A stretch of DNA of 34,511 bases from Chitinophaga pinensis. Its GTDB lineage: Bacteria; Bacteroidota; Bacteroidia; NS11-12g; UBA955. Location: contig CAMDAF010000005.1 in NCBI GenBank assembly GCA_945888525.1, positions 1 through 34,511 on the forward strand. Reading direction: 5' to 3'. This document shows, piece after piece, positions 7,765 through 15,769 of the stretch (position 1 is the stretch's first letter; the number at the start of each line of letters is the position of its first letter). Below the pieces are notes generated by a model. The model had not been told where the DNA came from and did not search any database. It saw nothing but the letters and a program-made list of their open reading frames with translations. Position numbers and translations under genes: made by a program.

Positions 7765-9042
7765 ATGAATATTTTGATTCTTGGGAGCGGTGGTAGAGAG
7801 CATGTTTTTGCAGATAAAATTAGCAAAAGTCCTTTATGTGATAAGCTTTTTATTGCGCCAGGAAATGCAGGAACAGCAGAATGTGGAACCAATTTGGCTA
7901 TATCTCCTGTCGATTTTACGGCCATCGAAAATGCTTGCATCGAACATCAAATCCATTTAATTGTTCCGGGAAATGAAGACCCTTTGGTTGCTGGCATAGT
8001 CGATTTTATAGAATCCAATGAAAAATTAAGCAATGTTTTAATTGCTGGACCTAATAAAGCCGGCGCGCAATTAGAAGGCAGTAAAGATTTTTCAAAAGCC
8101 CTAATGCAAAAAAACAATATTCCCACTGCGGCATATTGCACCGTTGAAAAACACAATATTGATGAAGGATATGCTTTCTTAGAATCTCTAAAACCGCCCT
8201 ATGTTTTAAAGGCAGATGGATTAGCAGCAGGCAAGGGCGTTTTGATTGAAACCGATTTGCAAGCAGCAAAAAATAATTTAGCAGAAATGCTCAACGGTAA
8301 GTTTGGTGCCGCTAGTTCCAAGGTAGTCATTGAAGAGTTTTTACATGGAATTGAATTATCTGTTTTTGTATTAACCGATGGCAAACACCATTTAATGCTG
8401 CCTTCTGCAAAAGACTACAAACGAATAGGCGAAGGTGACCAAGGCTTAAACACCGGTGGAATGGGGGCTATTTCTCCAGTGCCTTTTGCCGATAAATTAT
8501 TTATTGACAAGGTAGAACAAAGAATAGTTATTCCAACCATACAAGGCCTTAAAAACGACGGAATTACCTATAAAGGCTTTTTATTTATAGGGCTAATGAA
8601 TGTAGATGGCGAACCAAAAGTGATCGAATACAATTGCCGCATGGGCGACCCTGAGACAGAAGTTGTGCTGCACAGAGTGAAATCAGACTTGCTCGAATTA
8701 ATGCTAGCTACCTGCAAAGGCAATATCAATGAAGTGAATTTAGATATTGATGAGCAAACTGCGGTTACTGTTTTCTTAGTTTCTGGAGGATATCCGGAAG
8801 ATTTTGTAAAGGGATATGAAATTAATGGACTTGAGCAAATTACGGATTCAAAAGTATACCATGCTGGAACGAAAAATGAGGATGGAATTTTTCAGACAAA
8901 TGGTGGTAGGGTTTTGGCAATAACATCCACTGGTAATTCTATTCAAGAAGCGTTAACTACTTCAATGAAAAATGCAGAAATTATTCAGTTTACTGATAAA
9001 TATTACAGAAAAGATATAGGATTGGATTTATTAAAATTATAA
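7765..9042 (+). CDS. purD: Phosphoribosylamine-glycine ligase (GAR synthetase)
   Basis: 425 residues, the normal length for PurD. It joins phosphoribosylamine and glycine with ATP to give glycinamide ribonucleotide, the second step of purine synthesis. Family landmarks are present in order: GSGGREHVFADKISKS at the N-terminus, PGNAGTA, the ATP-grasp segments VLKADGLAAGKGV and EEFLHGIELSVFVLTDG, the DYKRIGEGDQGLNTGGMGA stretch, and the metal-binding EYNCRMGDPETEVVL. The start is fixed by the conserved N-terminus and the promoter box just upstream. The TAA overlaps the ATG of the DUF502 gene by one base (TAATG), so the two genes are coupled. No other pur gene is nearby. Confidence 0.96.
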   Translation: MNILILGSGGREHVFADKISKSPLCDKLFIAPGNAGTAECGTNLAISPVDFTAIENACIEHQIHLIVPGNEDPLVAGIVDFIESNEKLSNVLIAGPNKAGAQLEGSKDFSKALMQKNNIPTAAYCTVEKHNIDEGYAFLESLKPPYVLKADGLAAGKGVLIETDLQAAKNNLAEMLNGKFGAASSKVVIEEFLHGIELSVFVLTDGKHHLMLPSAKDYKRIGEGDQGLNTGGMGAISPVPFADKLFIDKVEQRIVIPTIQGLKNDGITYKGFLFIGLMNVDGEPKVIEYNCRMGDPETEVVLHRVKSDLLELMLATCKGNINEVNLDIDEQTAVTVFLVSGGYPEDFVKGYEINGLEQITDSKVYHAGTKNEDGIFQTNGGRVLAITSTGNSIQEALTTSMKNAEIIQFTDKYYRKDIGLDLLKL

Positions 9043-9638
9043 TGAACAAACTCAGACACGAACGCGTTAAACAAAAACTTATGACTAGGTTTTTAAAGTA
9101 TTTTTTTAGAGGTTTATTGATCTCTATTCCTTTAGTTGCTACTGCTGCAATTATTGTTTGGCTGTTCCAAACTGTTGACAATATTTTGGGAGAAGACCAT
9201 ATACCTGGGTTAGGCATATTAATCATACTTTCTATTATTTTATTTGTAGGATTTATAGGTTCCTCTTATTTTGCCAAGCCCTTTATCGATTGGTTTGACG
9301 ACTGGTTGGAAAAAACTCCTGGCATTAAGTTTCTTTATTCCTCGGTAAAAGATATCATGGAAGCTTTTGTTGGCGAGAAGAAAAAGTTCTCAGAACCAGT
9401 TATCGTTGAATTGGCTGCCGACGGTATTTATAAAGCCGGATTTATAACCAAAAAAGACTTGAAATCAATCGGATTGGAAGGTTTTGCGGCTGTTTATTTT
9501 CCTAAATCTTATGGTTTTGTGGGTGATCTGTATTTCGTTAAGAACGAAAAAATAAAACCATTAAACGCAAACCCAACCAATGTGTTTAAGATGATTGTTT
9601 CTGGGGGTGTAACTGGCGTCGATGACTCAGACGTTTAA
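9042..9638 (+). CDS. DUF502 family membrane protein
   Basis: 198 residues matching the DUF502 family. Two transmembrane helices lie at about residues 25-48 (LLISIPLVATAAIIVWLF) and 60-82 (GILIILSIILFVGFIGSSYF). They are followed by the family's cytoplasmic region with TPGIKFLYSSVKDIMEAF, AVYFPKSYGF and [12 protein letters not shown]. No function is established for the family. An internal ATG (9081, MTRFLKYFF) is an alternative start and would match the shorter N-terminus of many homologues; the TAATG overlap with purD favours 9042. The last 53 bases overlap the 3' end of the lycopene cyclase gene on the other strand. Confidence 0.88.
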   Translation: MNKLRHERVKQKLMTRFLKYFFRGLLISIPLVATAAIIVWLFQTVDNILGEDHIPGLGILIILSIILFVGFIGSSYFAKPFIDWFDDWLEKTPGIKFLYSSVKDIMEAFVGEKKKFSEPVIVELAADGIYKAGFITKKDLKSIGLEGFAAVYFPKSYGFVGDLYFVKNEKIKPLNANPTNVFKMIVSGGVTGVDDSDV

Positions 9639-10296
9639 ACCATTCGTACAATCCGATACACATTGCCAACATGGCCATGTTGTATAAAAAATCTTCAATT
9701 GGAATACTCCCTATTCTGAATCCTGTTATTTCTGCCTCATTGTAGTGCACCACAGGAAATGCCGTTAAAAGACCATTGACAATTAACATTGGTACTAGAG
9801 ATACAACGAAGGCAAAGTAAAACCAACTCATATACCTTCTTTTAATTACCATCAGATGCGTTCCCAAAAGCAAGGATAAAAACAACGAGGTTAAAGCAGT
9901 ATACAAATGGTCGTTATACCAATATAAAAGCGAACAGGAAATGCCAAAAAACAGGAGGGTAAACCAACGGTATAGTTCTTCGAAAGTTTCGCTTTTGCCG
10001 ATATAGGCCTTCAAGCATTCGTAAATAAAAATACAAGCATATGGCACGGTGAAGAAAAACATAACTTCTTCAATTGGAAGGTCATAGAGGTAGTATGAGC
10101 AGAGGTATATTGAGTTAAAGCCCCAAACATGCATCTGGGCAAACCATTGATCCCATAATAAAAACAATACAGCTGTTAGTGCAATTGCTGGAAATGCCTG
10201 AGGCCAGAATTTATAAAAGGAAACTTTCTTGTCAAAAGACAAAATGAGAGGAAACAAGATGGTTCCCAAGTTTATCCATAAATATAAGTTATTCAT
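9586..10296 (-). CDS. Lycopene cyclase, tandem CarR-domain type (CrtYcd-like)
   Basis: 236 residues, hydrophobic, with about seven membrane helices. Two copies of the lycopene cyclase domain can be seen. The first carries the exact signature hPhEEhhhhhh as [14 protein letters not shown], followed by ACIFIYE. The second has the relaxed form [13 protein letters not shown], followed by GLYEWFKR. In this family usually one of the two motifs is canonical. Members cyclise the ends of lycopene to beta-rings in the membrane. The ATG at 10296 lies inside the end of the sigma factor gene (8-base overlap), so the two are co-transcribed and coupled. A longer frame reaching a start at 10335 is unlikely because it lacks membrane character. 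The C-terminal tail is encoded opposite the DUF502 gene end. No crtI, crtB or crtZ is in the window. Confidence 0.85.
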   Translation of the reverse strand: MNNLYLWINLGTILFPLILSFDKKVSFYKFWPQAFPAIALTAVLFLLWDQWFAQMHVWGFNSIYLCSYYLYDLPIEEVMFFFTVPYACIFIYECLKAYIGKSETFEELYRWFTLLFFGISCSLLYWYNDHLYTALTSLFLSLLLGTHLMVIKRRYMSWFYFAFVVSLVPMLIVNGLLTAFPVVHYNEAEITGFRIGSIPIEDFLYNMAMLAMCIGLYEWFKRLSHRRQLHPQKQSS

Positions 10297-10846
10297 TAAC
10301 CGTCTTGTGCGTTGCGAAATCCTCGCCATACACATGAAGTTTTTGACGTAGAATTCTTCTTGCTACAAATATACGGGTTTTTACAGTTCCAATTGGAATG
10401 CTCAACTCGTCGGCTATTTCTTGGTATTTAAAACCTTCTGTATTCAACATGAATGTTACTTTCAAATCGGTAGGCAATTGTGAAATGGCCCTTTCCAAAT
10501 CTTTACGTATAAATTTCAATTCAGCATCATTGTCAGTTTTGTGTGATGGCAAATCTAAGAAGTATGTATTGTCTGTTGTGTCTATAAAGGTGTTTCTTTT
10601 TGACATTCTTCTGTACTGGTTGATAAAACTATTCTTTAGAATTGTAAATAACCATGCACGCAAATTGCTTCCTTCGTGGAATTTGTCTTTGTATCTAAGC
10701 GCTTTTAAATACGTCTCCTGCACCAAGTCTTTAGCATCATCACTGTTTCTGGTTAATTGCAATGCCAAAGTCCTAAGCGCTTTACTTTCTGTTTTCAATT
10801 TTTCTTCAAAGTTTAAATCCAAAGCAAAATGATTGGTCGTATTCAT
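10289..10846 (-). CDS. ECF-type RNA polymerase sigma factor
   Basis: 185 residues from the ATG at 10846; a TTG five codons upstream is the only longer choice. Region 2 is clear ([20 protein letters not shown] followed by [19 protein letters not shown]). Region 4 is also clear ([20 protein letters not shown], then [23 protein letters not shown], the helix-turn-helix). Regions 1 and 3 are lacking, as in ECF sigma factors. Sigma factors of this subgroup occur beside carotenoid genes in Bacteroidota, and its stop overlaps the start of a lycopene cyclase. A role in switching on carotenoid or light/oxidative stress genes is an inference from that context. No typical anti-sigma factor gene is adjacent. 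Confidence 0.9.
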   Translation of the reverse strand: MNTTNHFALDLNFEEKLKTESKALRTLALQLTRNSDDAKDLVQETYLKALRYKDKFHEGSNLRAWLFTILKNSFINQYRRMSKRNTFIDTTDNTYFLDLPSHKTDNDAELKFIRKDLERAISQLPTDLKVTFMLNTEGFKYQEIADELSIPIGTVKTRIFVARRILRQKLHVYGEDFATHKTVNE

Positions 10847-11244
10847 GAGGGCAAATCTCAAGGTTAATTGTGTTTAACGCTTTTATTTTTGTTTAATATT
10901 TGCTTTATTTTTCTTAAACGACAAAATAATGTCTTTTAAATGAGATACTTATATATATTTTCTATACCAATATAAAGCAAATAGTTAAGGGTTTGTAGTA
11001 GTTAATGTGTTGATAATCAATAGTTGTAATCTGCGGAAGTTATTAAATTATTAAACAATAATAAGATAAAAATTTTGGCTATATTTTAGTTATATTTCTG
11101 TAATACAGTATTTTATGATATTTTTTCGCTTGTTTTTTTGTGTAATAAAAGATAAACAAGATTATGAAGTACTATATCAGCCATTGAGACAATCAATCCT
11201 ACAGATTATCAATTTTAAAGATAAGATTTTACTGCGATTTTAAT

Positions 11245-11252
11245 TAAATTTG
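11245..11252 (+). promoter_or_regulatory. -7 box of the pterin operon
   Basis: TAAATTTG fits TAnnTTTG exactly. Predicted transcription would start near 11255-11259, just in front of the inverted repeat at 11262. No good -33 element is seen at the expected distance. Confidence 0.5.
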
Positions 11253-11261
11253 CTCATCCCA

Positions 11262-11286
11262 AAACTATTTCACTTTTAAATAGTTT
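11262..11286 (+). promoter_or_regulatory. Inverted repeat at the predicted 5' end of the pterin mRNA
   Basis: Arms AAACTATTT and AAATAGTTT are a perfect 9-bp inverted repeat with loop CACTTTT, ending 13 bases before the ATG at 11300. It could fold as a hairpin at the very 5' end of the transcript or serve as an operator. There is no T tract, so it is not a terminator. Confidence 0.45.
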
Positions 11287-11299
11287 AACAATTATCAAA

Positions 11300-11710
11300 A
11301 TGAAAGTATCTGTTTTTAGAAAAGCACATTTTAATGCTGCACATAGACTTCACAACGCTTTATTAAGCGAGGAAGAAAACAAAGAAATATTTGGTTTGTG
11401 CAACAATCCAAATTACCATGGCCATAACTACGTATTAGAACTTCAAGTAAAAGGAGAAGTTGATCCTATCACTGGATTTGTTATTGATACTAAAATATTA
11501 AAGAACTTAATCCAATCAGAGGTTCACGATCAATTTGACCACAGGAATTTAAATCTTGATACTGCCGAATTCAAAACACTTAATCCCAGTGCTGAAAATA
11601 TAGCCATTGTGATTTGGGAAAAAATGAGGGCTAAGCTTCCTGAAAGTTTGGCTGTAAGTGTTAAACTTTACGAAACTGAAAATAACTACGTCGAATTTGA
11701 CGGCCAATAA
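11300..11710 (+). CDS. 6-pyruvoyl-tetrahydropterin synthase/QueD family protein
   Basis: 136 residues, full length for the family. Zinc ligands are His15 (AAHRL) and His40/His42 (HGHNY). The catalytic Cys34 and the DHRNLN motif with His81 are present, as is the substrate-binding Glu125 (LYETENN). Cys34 and His40 are spaced as C-x5-HGH (CNNPNYHGHNY). This is the form of animal PTPS, rather than the C-x3-HGH of typical bacterial QueD. The enzyme acts on dihydroneopterin triphosphate. The product is either 6-pyruvoyl-tetrahydropterin (biopterin path) or 6-carboxy-tetrahydropterin (queuosine path), which motif spacing alone does not settle. folE, which makes its substrate, begins one base after its stop, so the two form an operon. 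Confidence 0.88.
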   Translation: MKVSVFRKAHFNAAHRLHNALLSEEENKEIFGLCNNPNYHGHNYVLELQVKGEVDPITGFVIDTKILKNLIQSEVHDQFDHRNLNLDTAEFKTLNPSAENIAIVIWEKMRAKLPESLAVSVKLYETENNYVEFDGQ

Positions 11711-11711
11711 T

Positions 11712-12359
11712 ATGCATACAGAAGACCACGACCACGATTTTGACGATTCTCACATTGGTACACCATTGAGAAATGATGCTTTCGAAAAGACTGATGAGCA
11801 AAAAATTGAAATTATTCAAGAACATTTCAAAGCAATAATGGAAACGCTTGGACTTGATTTGAACGATGACAGTTTAAATGGAACGCCCAAACGCGTCGCA
11901 AAAATGTATGTTAAGGAAATGTTTTGGGGACTCAACCCAGAAAACAAACCGGAGGTTTCCCATTTTAAAAACAATTTTAGATACAATGAAATGCTTGTCG
12001 AAAAAGACATTCATTTCTATACCAACTGCGAACACCATTTTGTGCCTTTTTTCGGAAATGCGCACATTGCCTACATTCCAAATGGTAAAGTAATTGGTTT
12101 GTCAAAGCTCAATAGAATTGTCGAATATTTTGCAAAAAGACCTCAAGTTCAAGAACGCATGACCATGCAAATTTCAAATGAATTGAAAAAAATTCTAGGT
12201 ACCGATAATGTCGCCATAATTATTAATGCAAAACATCTTTGTGTTGCAAGTCGCGGTATCAAAGACAACAGCAGCCATACCACGACCTCTGAATATTCTG
12301 GCCGTTTCAATGACACGGAAACCAGAAACGAGTTGCACCGTTTACTTGCTTTGAAATAG
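11712..12359 (+). CDS. folE: GTP cyclohydrolase I
   Basis: 215 residues from the ATG at 11712; the longer open frame upstream overlaps the previous gene and is not needed. It converts GTP to 7,8-dihydroneopterin triphosphate, the first step to folate, biopterin-type cofactors and queuosine. Type I landmarks are LNGTPKRVAKMYVKEMFWG and FYTNCEHHFVPFFGNAHIAY. Zinc ligands are Cys106, His109 and Cys177 (AKHLCVASRG), followed by TTTSEYSGRF. The first 20 residues are an acidic, His-rich leader (several DH repeats) not shared with the family core. It follows the PTPS-like gene by one base, giving substrate supply and use in one transcript. Confidence 0.96.
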   Translation: MHTEDHDHDFDDSHIGTPLRNDAFEKTDEQKIEIIQEHFKAIMETLGLDLNDDSLNGTPKRVAKMYVKEMFWGLNPENKPEVSHFKNNFRYNEMLVEKDIHFYTNCEHHFVPFFGNAHIAYIPNGKVIGLSKLNRIVEYFAKRPQVQERMTMQISNELKKILGTDNVAIIINAKHLCVASRGIKDNSSHTTTSEYSGRFNDTETRNELHRLLALK

Positions 12360-12383
12360 TTCCTTTTATTTCCCTATTTTCTT

Positions 12384-12391
12384 TATTTTCG
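12384..12391 (+). promoter_or_regulatory. Possible -7 box of the peptidase-barrel gene
   Basis: TATTTTCG followed by CA is a one-base variant of TAnnTTTG, 19 bases before the ATG at 12411. The same variant occurs before the sugar isomerase gene (29359-29366), 17 bases before its ATG. Confidence 0.4.
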
Positions 12392-12410
12392 CATCTTACA
12401 ATCAAATAAT

Positions 12411-15400
12411 ATGAAAAAATTATTATGCATTCTTTTGTTTACGCCTTTCATTCTAAAAGCGGATTCCGTATTCCAATACAAAGACTATTGGAAAAATAGA
12501 AAACCCAATGCGGCATATTGGCAACAAGATGTGCATTACACCATTCAGGCCAACATTGATGATGTGAAAGATGAAATTACCGGAACTGAAACTTTGGTTT
12601 ATTACAACAACAGCCCAGATGTTTTAAATAAAGTCTATTTTCATTTGTATCAAAATGCCTTTCAACCAGGAAGCTACGCGCATGCTTTGAATGAAGTAAA
12701 TGATGAAGAAACAAAATTCGGAAAATATGAAGCCCTCAAAATGGGAACTTTAATTGATGAATTTAAAATAAATGGACAAGCCGTAACTTATGTAATTGAT
12801 AATACCATACTTATTGCAAGTCTCGCAAAACCACTAGCACCCGGTGAATCAATAACCTTTACTATAAATTTTAGAACCTTTTGGGACAATGGCACCATGA
12901 GAAGACGTTTTAAAACTTTCTCTCCCGATGGAATCAACAAACATTTTGATGGTGTGCATTGGTACCCAAGAATTTGTGTTTACGATAGAAAATTTGGTTG
13001 GGAAACCGATCAACACCTTGGCAAAGAATTTTATGGCGATTATGGGGTGTTTGATGTGCAGTTAAATTTTCCATCGAACTATGTCGTTGAAGCTACGGGT
13101 TCTCTGCAGAATGAATCGACAGTGATGCCCGAAGAGCTTCGAAAAAGTTTGGATATTGCCAACTATTCTATTGAACAAATTGGGGCTGACGGAAAAACCA
13201 AAAGAGTGCCTACTAATTATAAATACAGCATTCCAGCTGGTTCAAGAAAAACATGGATTTACCATGCAGAGAATGTGCATGATTTTGCTTTCACCGCCGA
13301 CCCAACATACAGAATGGCAGAAGTCATTTGGAAAGGTATACGTTGTATCGCATTGGCTCAAGAACAAAACGCGCCATACTGGTACCCAACCGCTGCTTTT
13401 GTAGCCAAAGTCGTTGAGACCTACAGCACTGATTTTGGAATGTATGGATGGCCGAAAATTGTTGCAGCGGATGCCCGCGATGGCATGGAATATCCAATGA
13501 TTACACTTAATGGGGGAAATTGGCCAGGTCATCAATACGTCATCGCTCATGAAGTTGGGCACAATTGGTTTTTTGGTATGATTGGAAACAATGAAACCTA
13601 CAGAGCCATGCTCGATGAAGGATTTACCCAGTTCTTAACCTCCTGGAGCATTAAGCGTTACAACAACATTCCAATGCATGCCAATTCTTACGATGAACAA
13701 TCTGTGTACAATGGATACTTAAACGACGCATTAAACAAAAACGACGAGCCTTTAAATACCCACAGTGATGATTTTGGATCTGCAGTTGGACATGGAGGTG
13801 GATACAGACATGTATATTACAAAACCGCTACCATGTTGTATAATCTTCAATATGTGCTTGGTGATACTTTGTTCCTGAGCGCAATGAAGCATTATTTTAA
13901 CAAATGGAAATTTGCCCACCCATATCCTGAGGATTTCAGACAAGCAATAATTGAATACAGTAAAGTTGATTTGAATTGGTTTTTCGATCAGTGGATGGAA
14001 ACGACCAAGTCAATTGACTACAAACTTATTGGTTACCAGAGAATAAAACGAAATTCGAACGATGGCAAGTATTATTATCAAATTGCACTTAAACGCAAAG
14101 GCGACATGCAAATGCCGATCGATTTAACGGTTAAAGACAAGAGCGATAAAAATTACGAATACCTAATACCCAATACATATTTTAACAAACAAGAGGGTAG
14201 GACTTTGCTCAAAACTTGGAAAGGTTGGGGCTTGCTCAACCAAAAATACGTAGATACAATCGTATTGAACAAAAAAATTAAAACCATTGAAATCGATACC
14301 ACCCATCGTTTGGCTGACATATACCGATTGGATAACAGGATAGAAGGCAATAATTACGCTCTGCCTGCAAAGGTGAGATTAGATAAAGGTATTGCTCAAA
14401 CGTCTAGCTTTAATTATCAAAACGTATACCTGCGTCCTGACCTCTGGTTCAATGCAGTTGATGGAATGAAAATAGGCATGCACTCGCGCATTGAATATGC
14501 CAAAGTTAAACATGTACTAGATTTTAATGTTTGGTACAATTCAGGAATTGGCGCAGAGAAAAAATATACGACCTCAGTTAGAACCCCACTTTCTTATAGA
14601 TTACACTACTCGAATTTACTTGGAAGAGATGCCTTTATATATTGGGATACAAGGTTTTTAGACGGTGTTTTTTATGATGATTTAGGATTTAAAAAAACGT
14701 TTGGGAAAAACTTTGTAAACATACATTTTAAATCCATTTCGATGGATAGCAATGCGCGTGTTTACTGGCCTTCTGCAGCAAGTTTGAATAGAGAATTAAA
14801 AAGCAACAGCAGCATCATTATCGATTTCAATAGAAATTACCGCTACAAAAGAGGTAATGGAATAATTAAGTCTTCATTGAGAGGCAGCAGTCTAACAAAA
14901 GACTACGCTTATGGTTCGTTTAAATTGGAGGTTCTAAACAATACCCATTTTGGAAAATTAGACATTAAAACTAGGTTCTACTTCCAACATATTGAAGGAA
15001 GTGCTATTCCTGAAGAGGTGATGTTAAACTTAGCTTCTGCCAATATGGAGGAAATGTTGGAAAGTAAATTCACCCGTTCACGCGGCTGGATTCCTCAGGA
15101 ATACTTAGGGTATGGCAGCAGCACAAACCATTTTCAAATTGGTGGTGGTCTTAACTTACGCGGTTATGCAGGATATTTAGCGCCTGTTACCAAAGACAAT
15201 TTAATATACCAACTATACAAAGGCAATGGCGGTGTTTCTGCTTCTGTTGAAATAGACTTCGACCGTTTTGTGAAATTTGCGCCTAAAATCACCAGGAATT
15301 GGTTAAAAATGGATGCTTATGCGTTTGCAGATGCAGGCATTCTATACAATAGCAACTTGATTAACACTGTCCAATCTCCATTAAGAATGGATGCTGGTCT

Positions 15401-15557
15401 TGGTACTTGTTTGACCATTTCCAAATGGGGAAAACGCAATCTAATACAGCCATTTACCTTGAGATTTGATATGCCTTTTATTTTAAATACAGCGCCATAT
15501 TCAGATAAAGGATTTGTGCAAAGTCGATGGTTATTTGGAATTGGAAGAAGCTTTTAA
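12411..15557 (+). CDS. M1-family metallopeptidase fused to Omp85-like outer membrane barrel
   Basis: 1048 residues. A signal peptide (residues 1 to about 17) is followed by an M1-type gluzincin peptidase domain (about 30-560). Its zinc site is HEVGH at 380-384 with the third ligand Glu403 in LDEGFTQF, the 18-residue spacing of M1 enzymes. The substrate-side motif reads DGMEYP in place of GAMEN. After a strand-rich linker (about 560-660), residues about 660-1048 look like a 16-strand barrel of the BamA/Omp85 surface-antigen family. Evidence is alternating strands, the loop-6 signature LRGY at 916-919 (within GGGLNLRGYAGY), the later DAYAFADAGIL and PFTLRFDMPF strands, and a terminal Phe (FGIGRSF). 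The protein is therefore probably an outer membrane-anchored peptidase; which side the peptidase faces is unknown. A 65-residue membrane protein gene follows six bases later. Confidence 0.85.
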   Translation: MKKLLCILLFTPFILKADSVFQYKDYWKNRKPNAAYWQQDVHYTIQANIDDVKDEITGTETLVYYNNSPDVLNKVYFHLYQNAFQPGSYAHALNEVNDEETKFGKYEALKMGTLIDEFKINGQAVTYVIDNTILIASLAKPLAPGESITFTINFRTFWDNGTMRRRFKTFSPDGINKHFDGVHWYPRICVYDRKFGWETDQHLGKEFYGDYGVFDVQLNFPSNYVVEATGSLQNESTVMPEELRKSLDIANYSIEQIGADGKTKRVPTNYKYSIPAGSRKTWIYHAENVHDFAFTADPTYRMAEVIWKGIRCIALAQEQNAPYWYPTAAFVAKVVETYSTDFGMYGWPKIVAADARDGMEYPMITLNGGNWPGHQYVIAHEVGHNWFFGMIGNNETYRAMLDEGFTQFLTSWSIKRYNNIPMHANSYDEQSVYNGYLNDALNKNDEPLNTHSDDFGSAVGHGGGYRHVYYKTATMLYNLQYVLGDTLFLSAMKHYFNKWKFAHPYPEDFRQAIIEYSKVDLNWFFDQWMETTKSIDYKLIGYQRIKRNSNDGKYYYQIALKRKGDMQMPIDLTVKDKSDKNYEYLIPNTYFNKQEGRTLLKTWKGWGLLNQKYVDTIVLNKKIKTIEIDTTHRLADIYRLDNRIEGNNYALPAKVRLDKGIAQTSSFNYQNVYLRPDLWFNAVDGMKIGMHSRIEYAKVKHVLDFNVWYNSGIGAEKKYTTSVRTPLSYRLHYSNLLGRDAFIYWDTRFLDGVFYDDLGFKKTFGKNFVNIHFKSISMDSNARVYWPSAASLNRELKSNSSIIIDFNRNYRYKRGNGIIKSSLRGSSLTKDYAYGSFKLEVLNNTHFGKLDIKTRFYFQHIEGSAIPEEVMLNLASANMEEMLESKFTRSRGWIPQEYLGYGSSTNHFQIGGGLNLRGYAGYLAPVTKDNLIYQLYKGNGGVSASVEIDFDRFVKFAPKITRNWLKMDAYAFADAGILYNSNLINTVQSPLRMDAGLGTCLTISKWGKRNLIQPFTLRFDMPFILNTAPYSDKGFVQSRWLFGIGRSF

Positions 15558-15563
15558 TCCATT

Positions 15564-15761
15564 ATGAAAAATCAATTTATTAAGCTTGGAGTTCTGATTG
15601 GGTTTTTTACTTTATTTGTGGGCTCTGCTTTGTTTATGTATGTAAAATTCATACACAACAAACCTAAAATTAAAATTATTGCACCCAAGACAGAGGTTGA
15701 TCCAATAAAGTTCGATAGTTTGTTGTATGAAAAGAACAAAAACAAACAGCTGCCTCAGTAA
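15564..15761 (+). CDS. Small single-pass membrane protein
   Basis: 65 residues. One transmembrane helix spans about residues 7-30 (LGVLIGFFTLFVGSALFMYV). A Lys-rich segment follows, and the tail ends in KNKQLPQ. It starts six bases after the peptidase-barrel gene, so it is almost surely its operon partner. No family is recognised. The close spacing and a normal ATG speak for a real gene; the small size allows doubt. It could be an accessory factor for the large outer membrane protein, but that is speculation from position alone. Confidence 0.6.
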   Translation: MKNQFIKLGVLIGFFTLFVGSALFMYVKFIHNKPKIKIIAPKTEVDPIKFDSLLYEKNKNKQLPQ

Positions 15762-15769
15762 GTTTTTTT

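Larger units (their letters stand above)
10862..11299. other. Intergenic region, AT-rich, between sigma factor and pterin genes
   Basis: A 438-base divergent intergenic stretch. It holds the -7 box (11245-11252) and hairpin (11262-11286) of the pterin operon and presumably the promoter of the sigma factor, for which I see only a weak GAGATTTG just before its ATG. A 42-codon ATG frame at 11115-11243 is present, but it overlaps the pterin promoter and has no clear homology. No RNA gene or repeat family was recognised. Confidence 0.6.

Noticed and set aside
10398-10832. Long open frame opposite the ECF sigma factor
   Set aside because: The sigma factor is clearly the coding strand; the antisense product has no recognisable family.
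11115-11243. 42-codon ATG frame between the sigma factor and pterin genes; part (YEVLYQPLRQSILQIINF) faintly recalls sigma factor region 2
   Set aside because: The likeness is weak, the frame runs into the pterin operon promoter, and no partner sequence continues the fold.
11253-11299. A preQ1 or tetrahydrofolate riboswitch before the pterin genes
   Set aside because: Only a simple hairpin is present in a leader of about 40 bases; the conserved sequence elements of these riboswitches were not seen.
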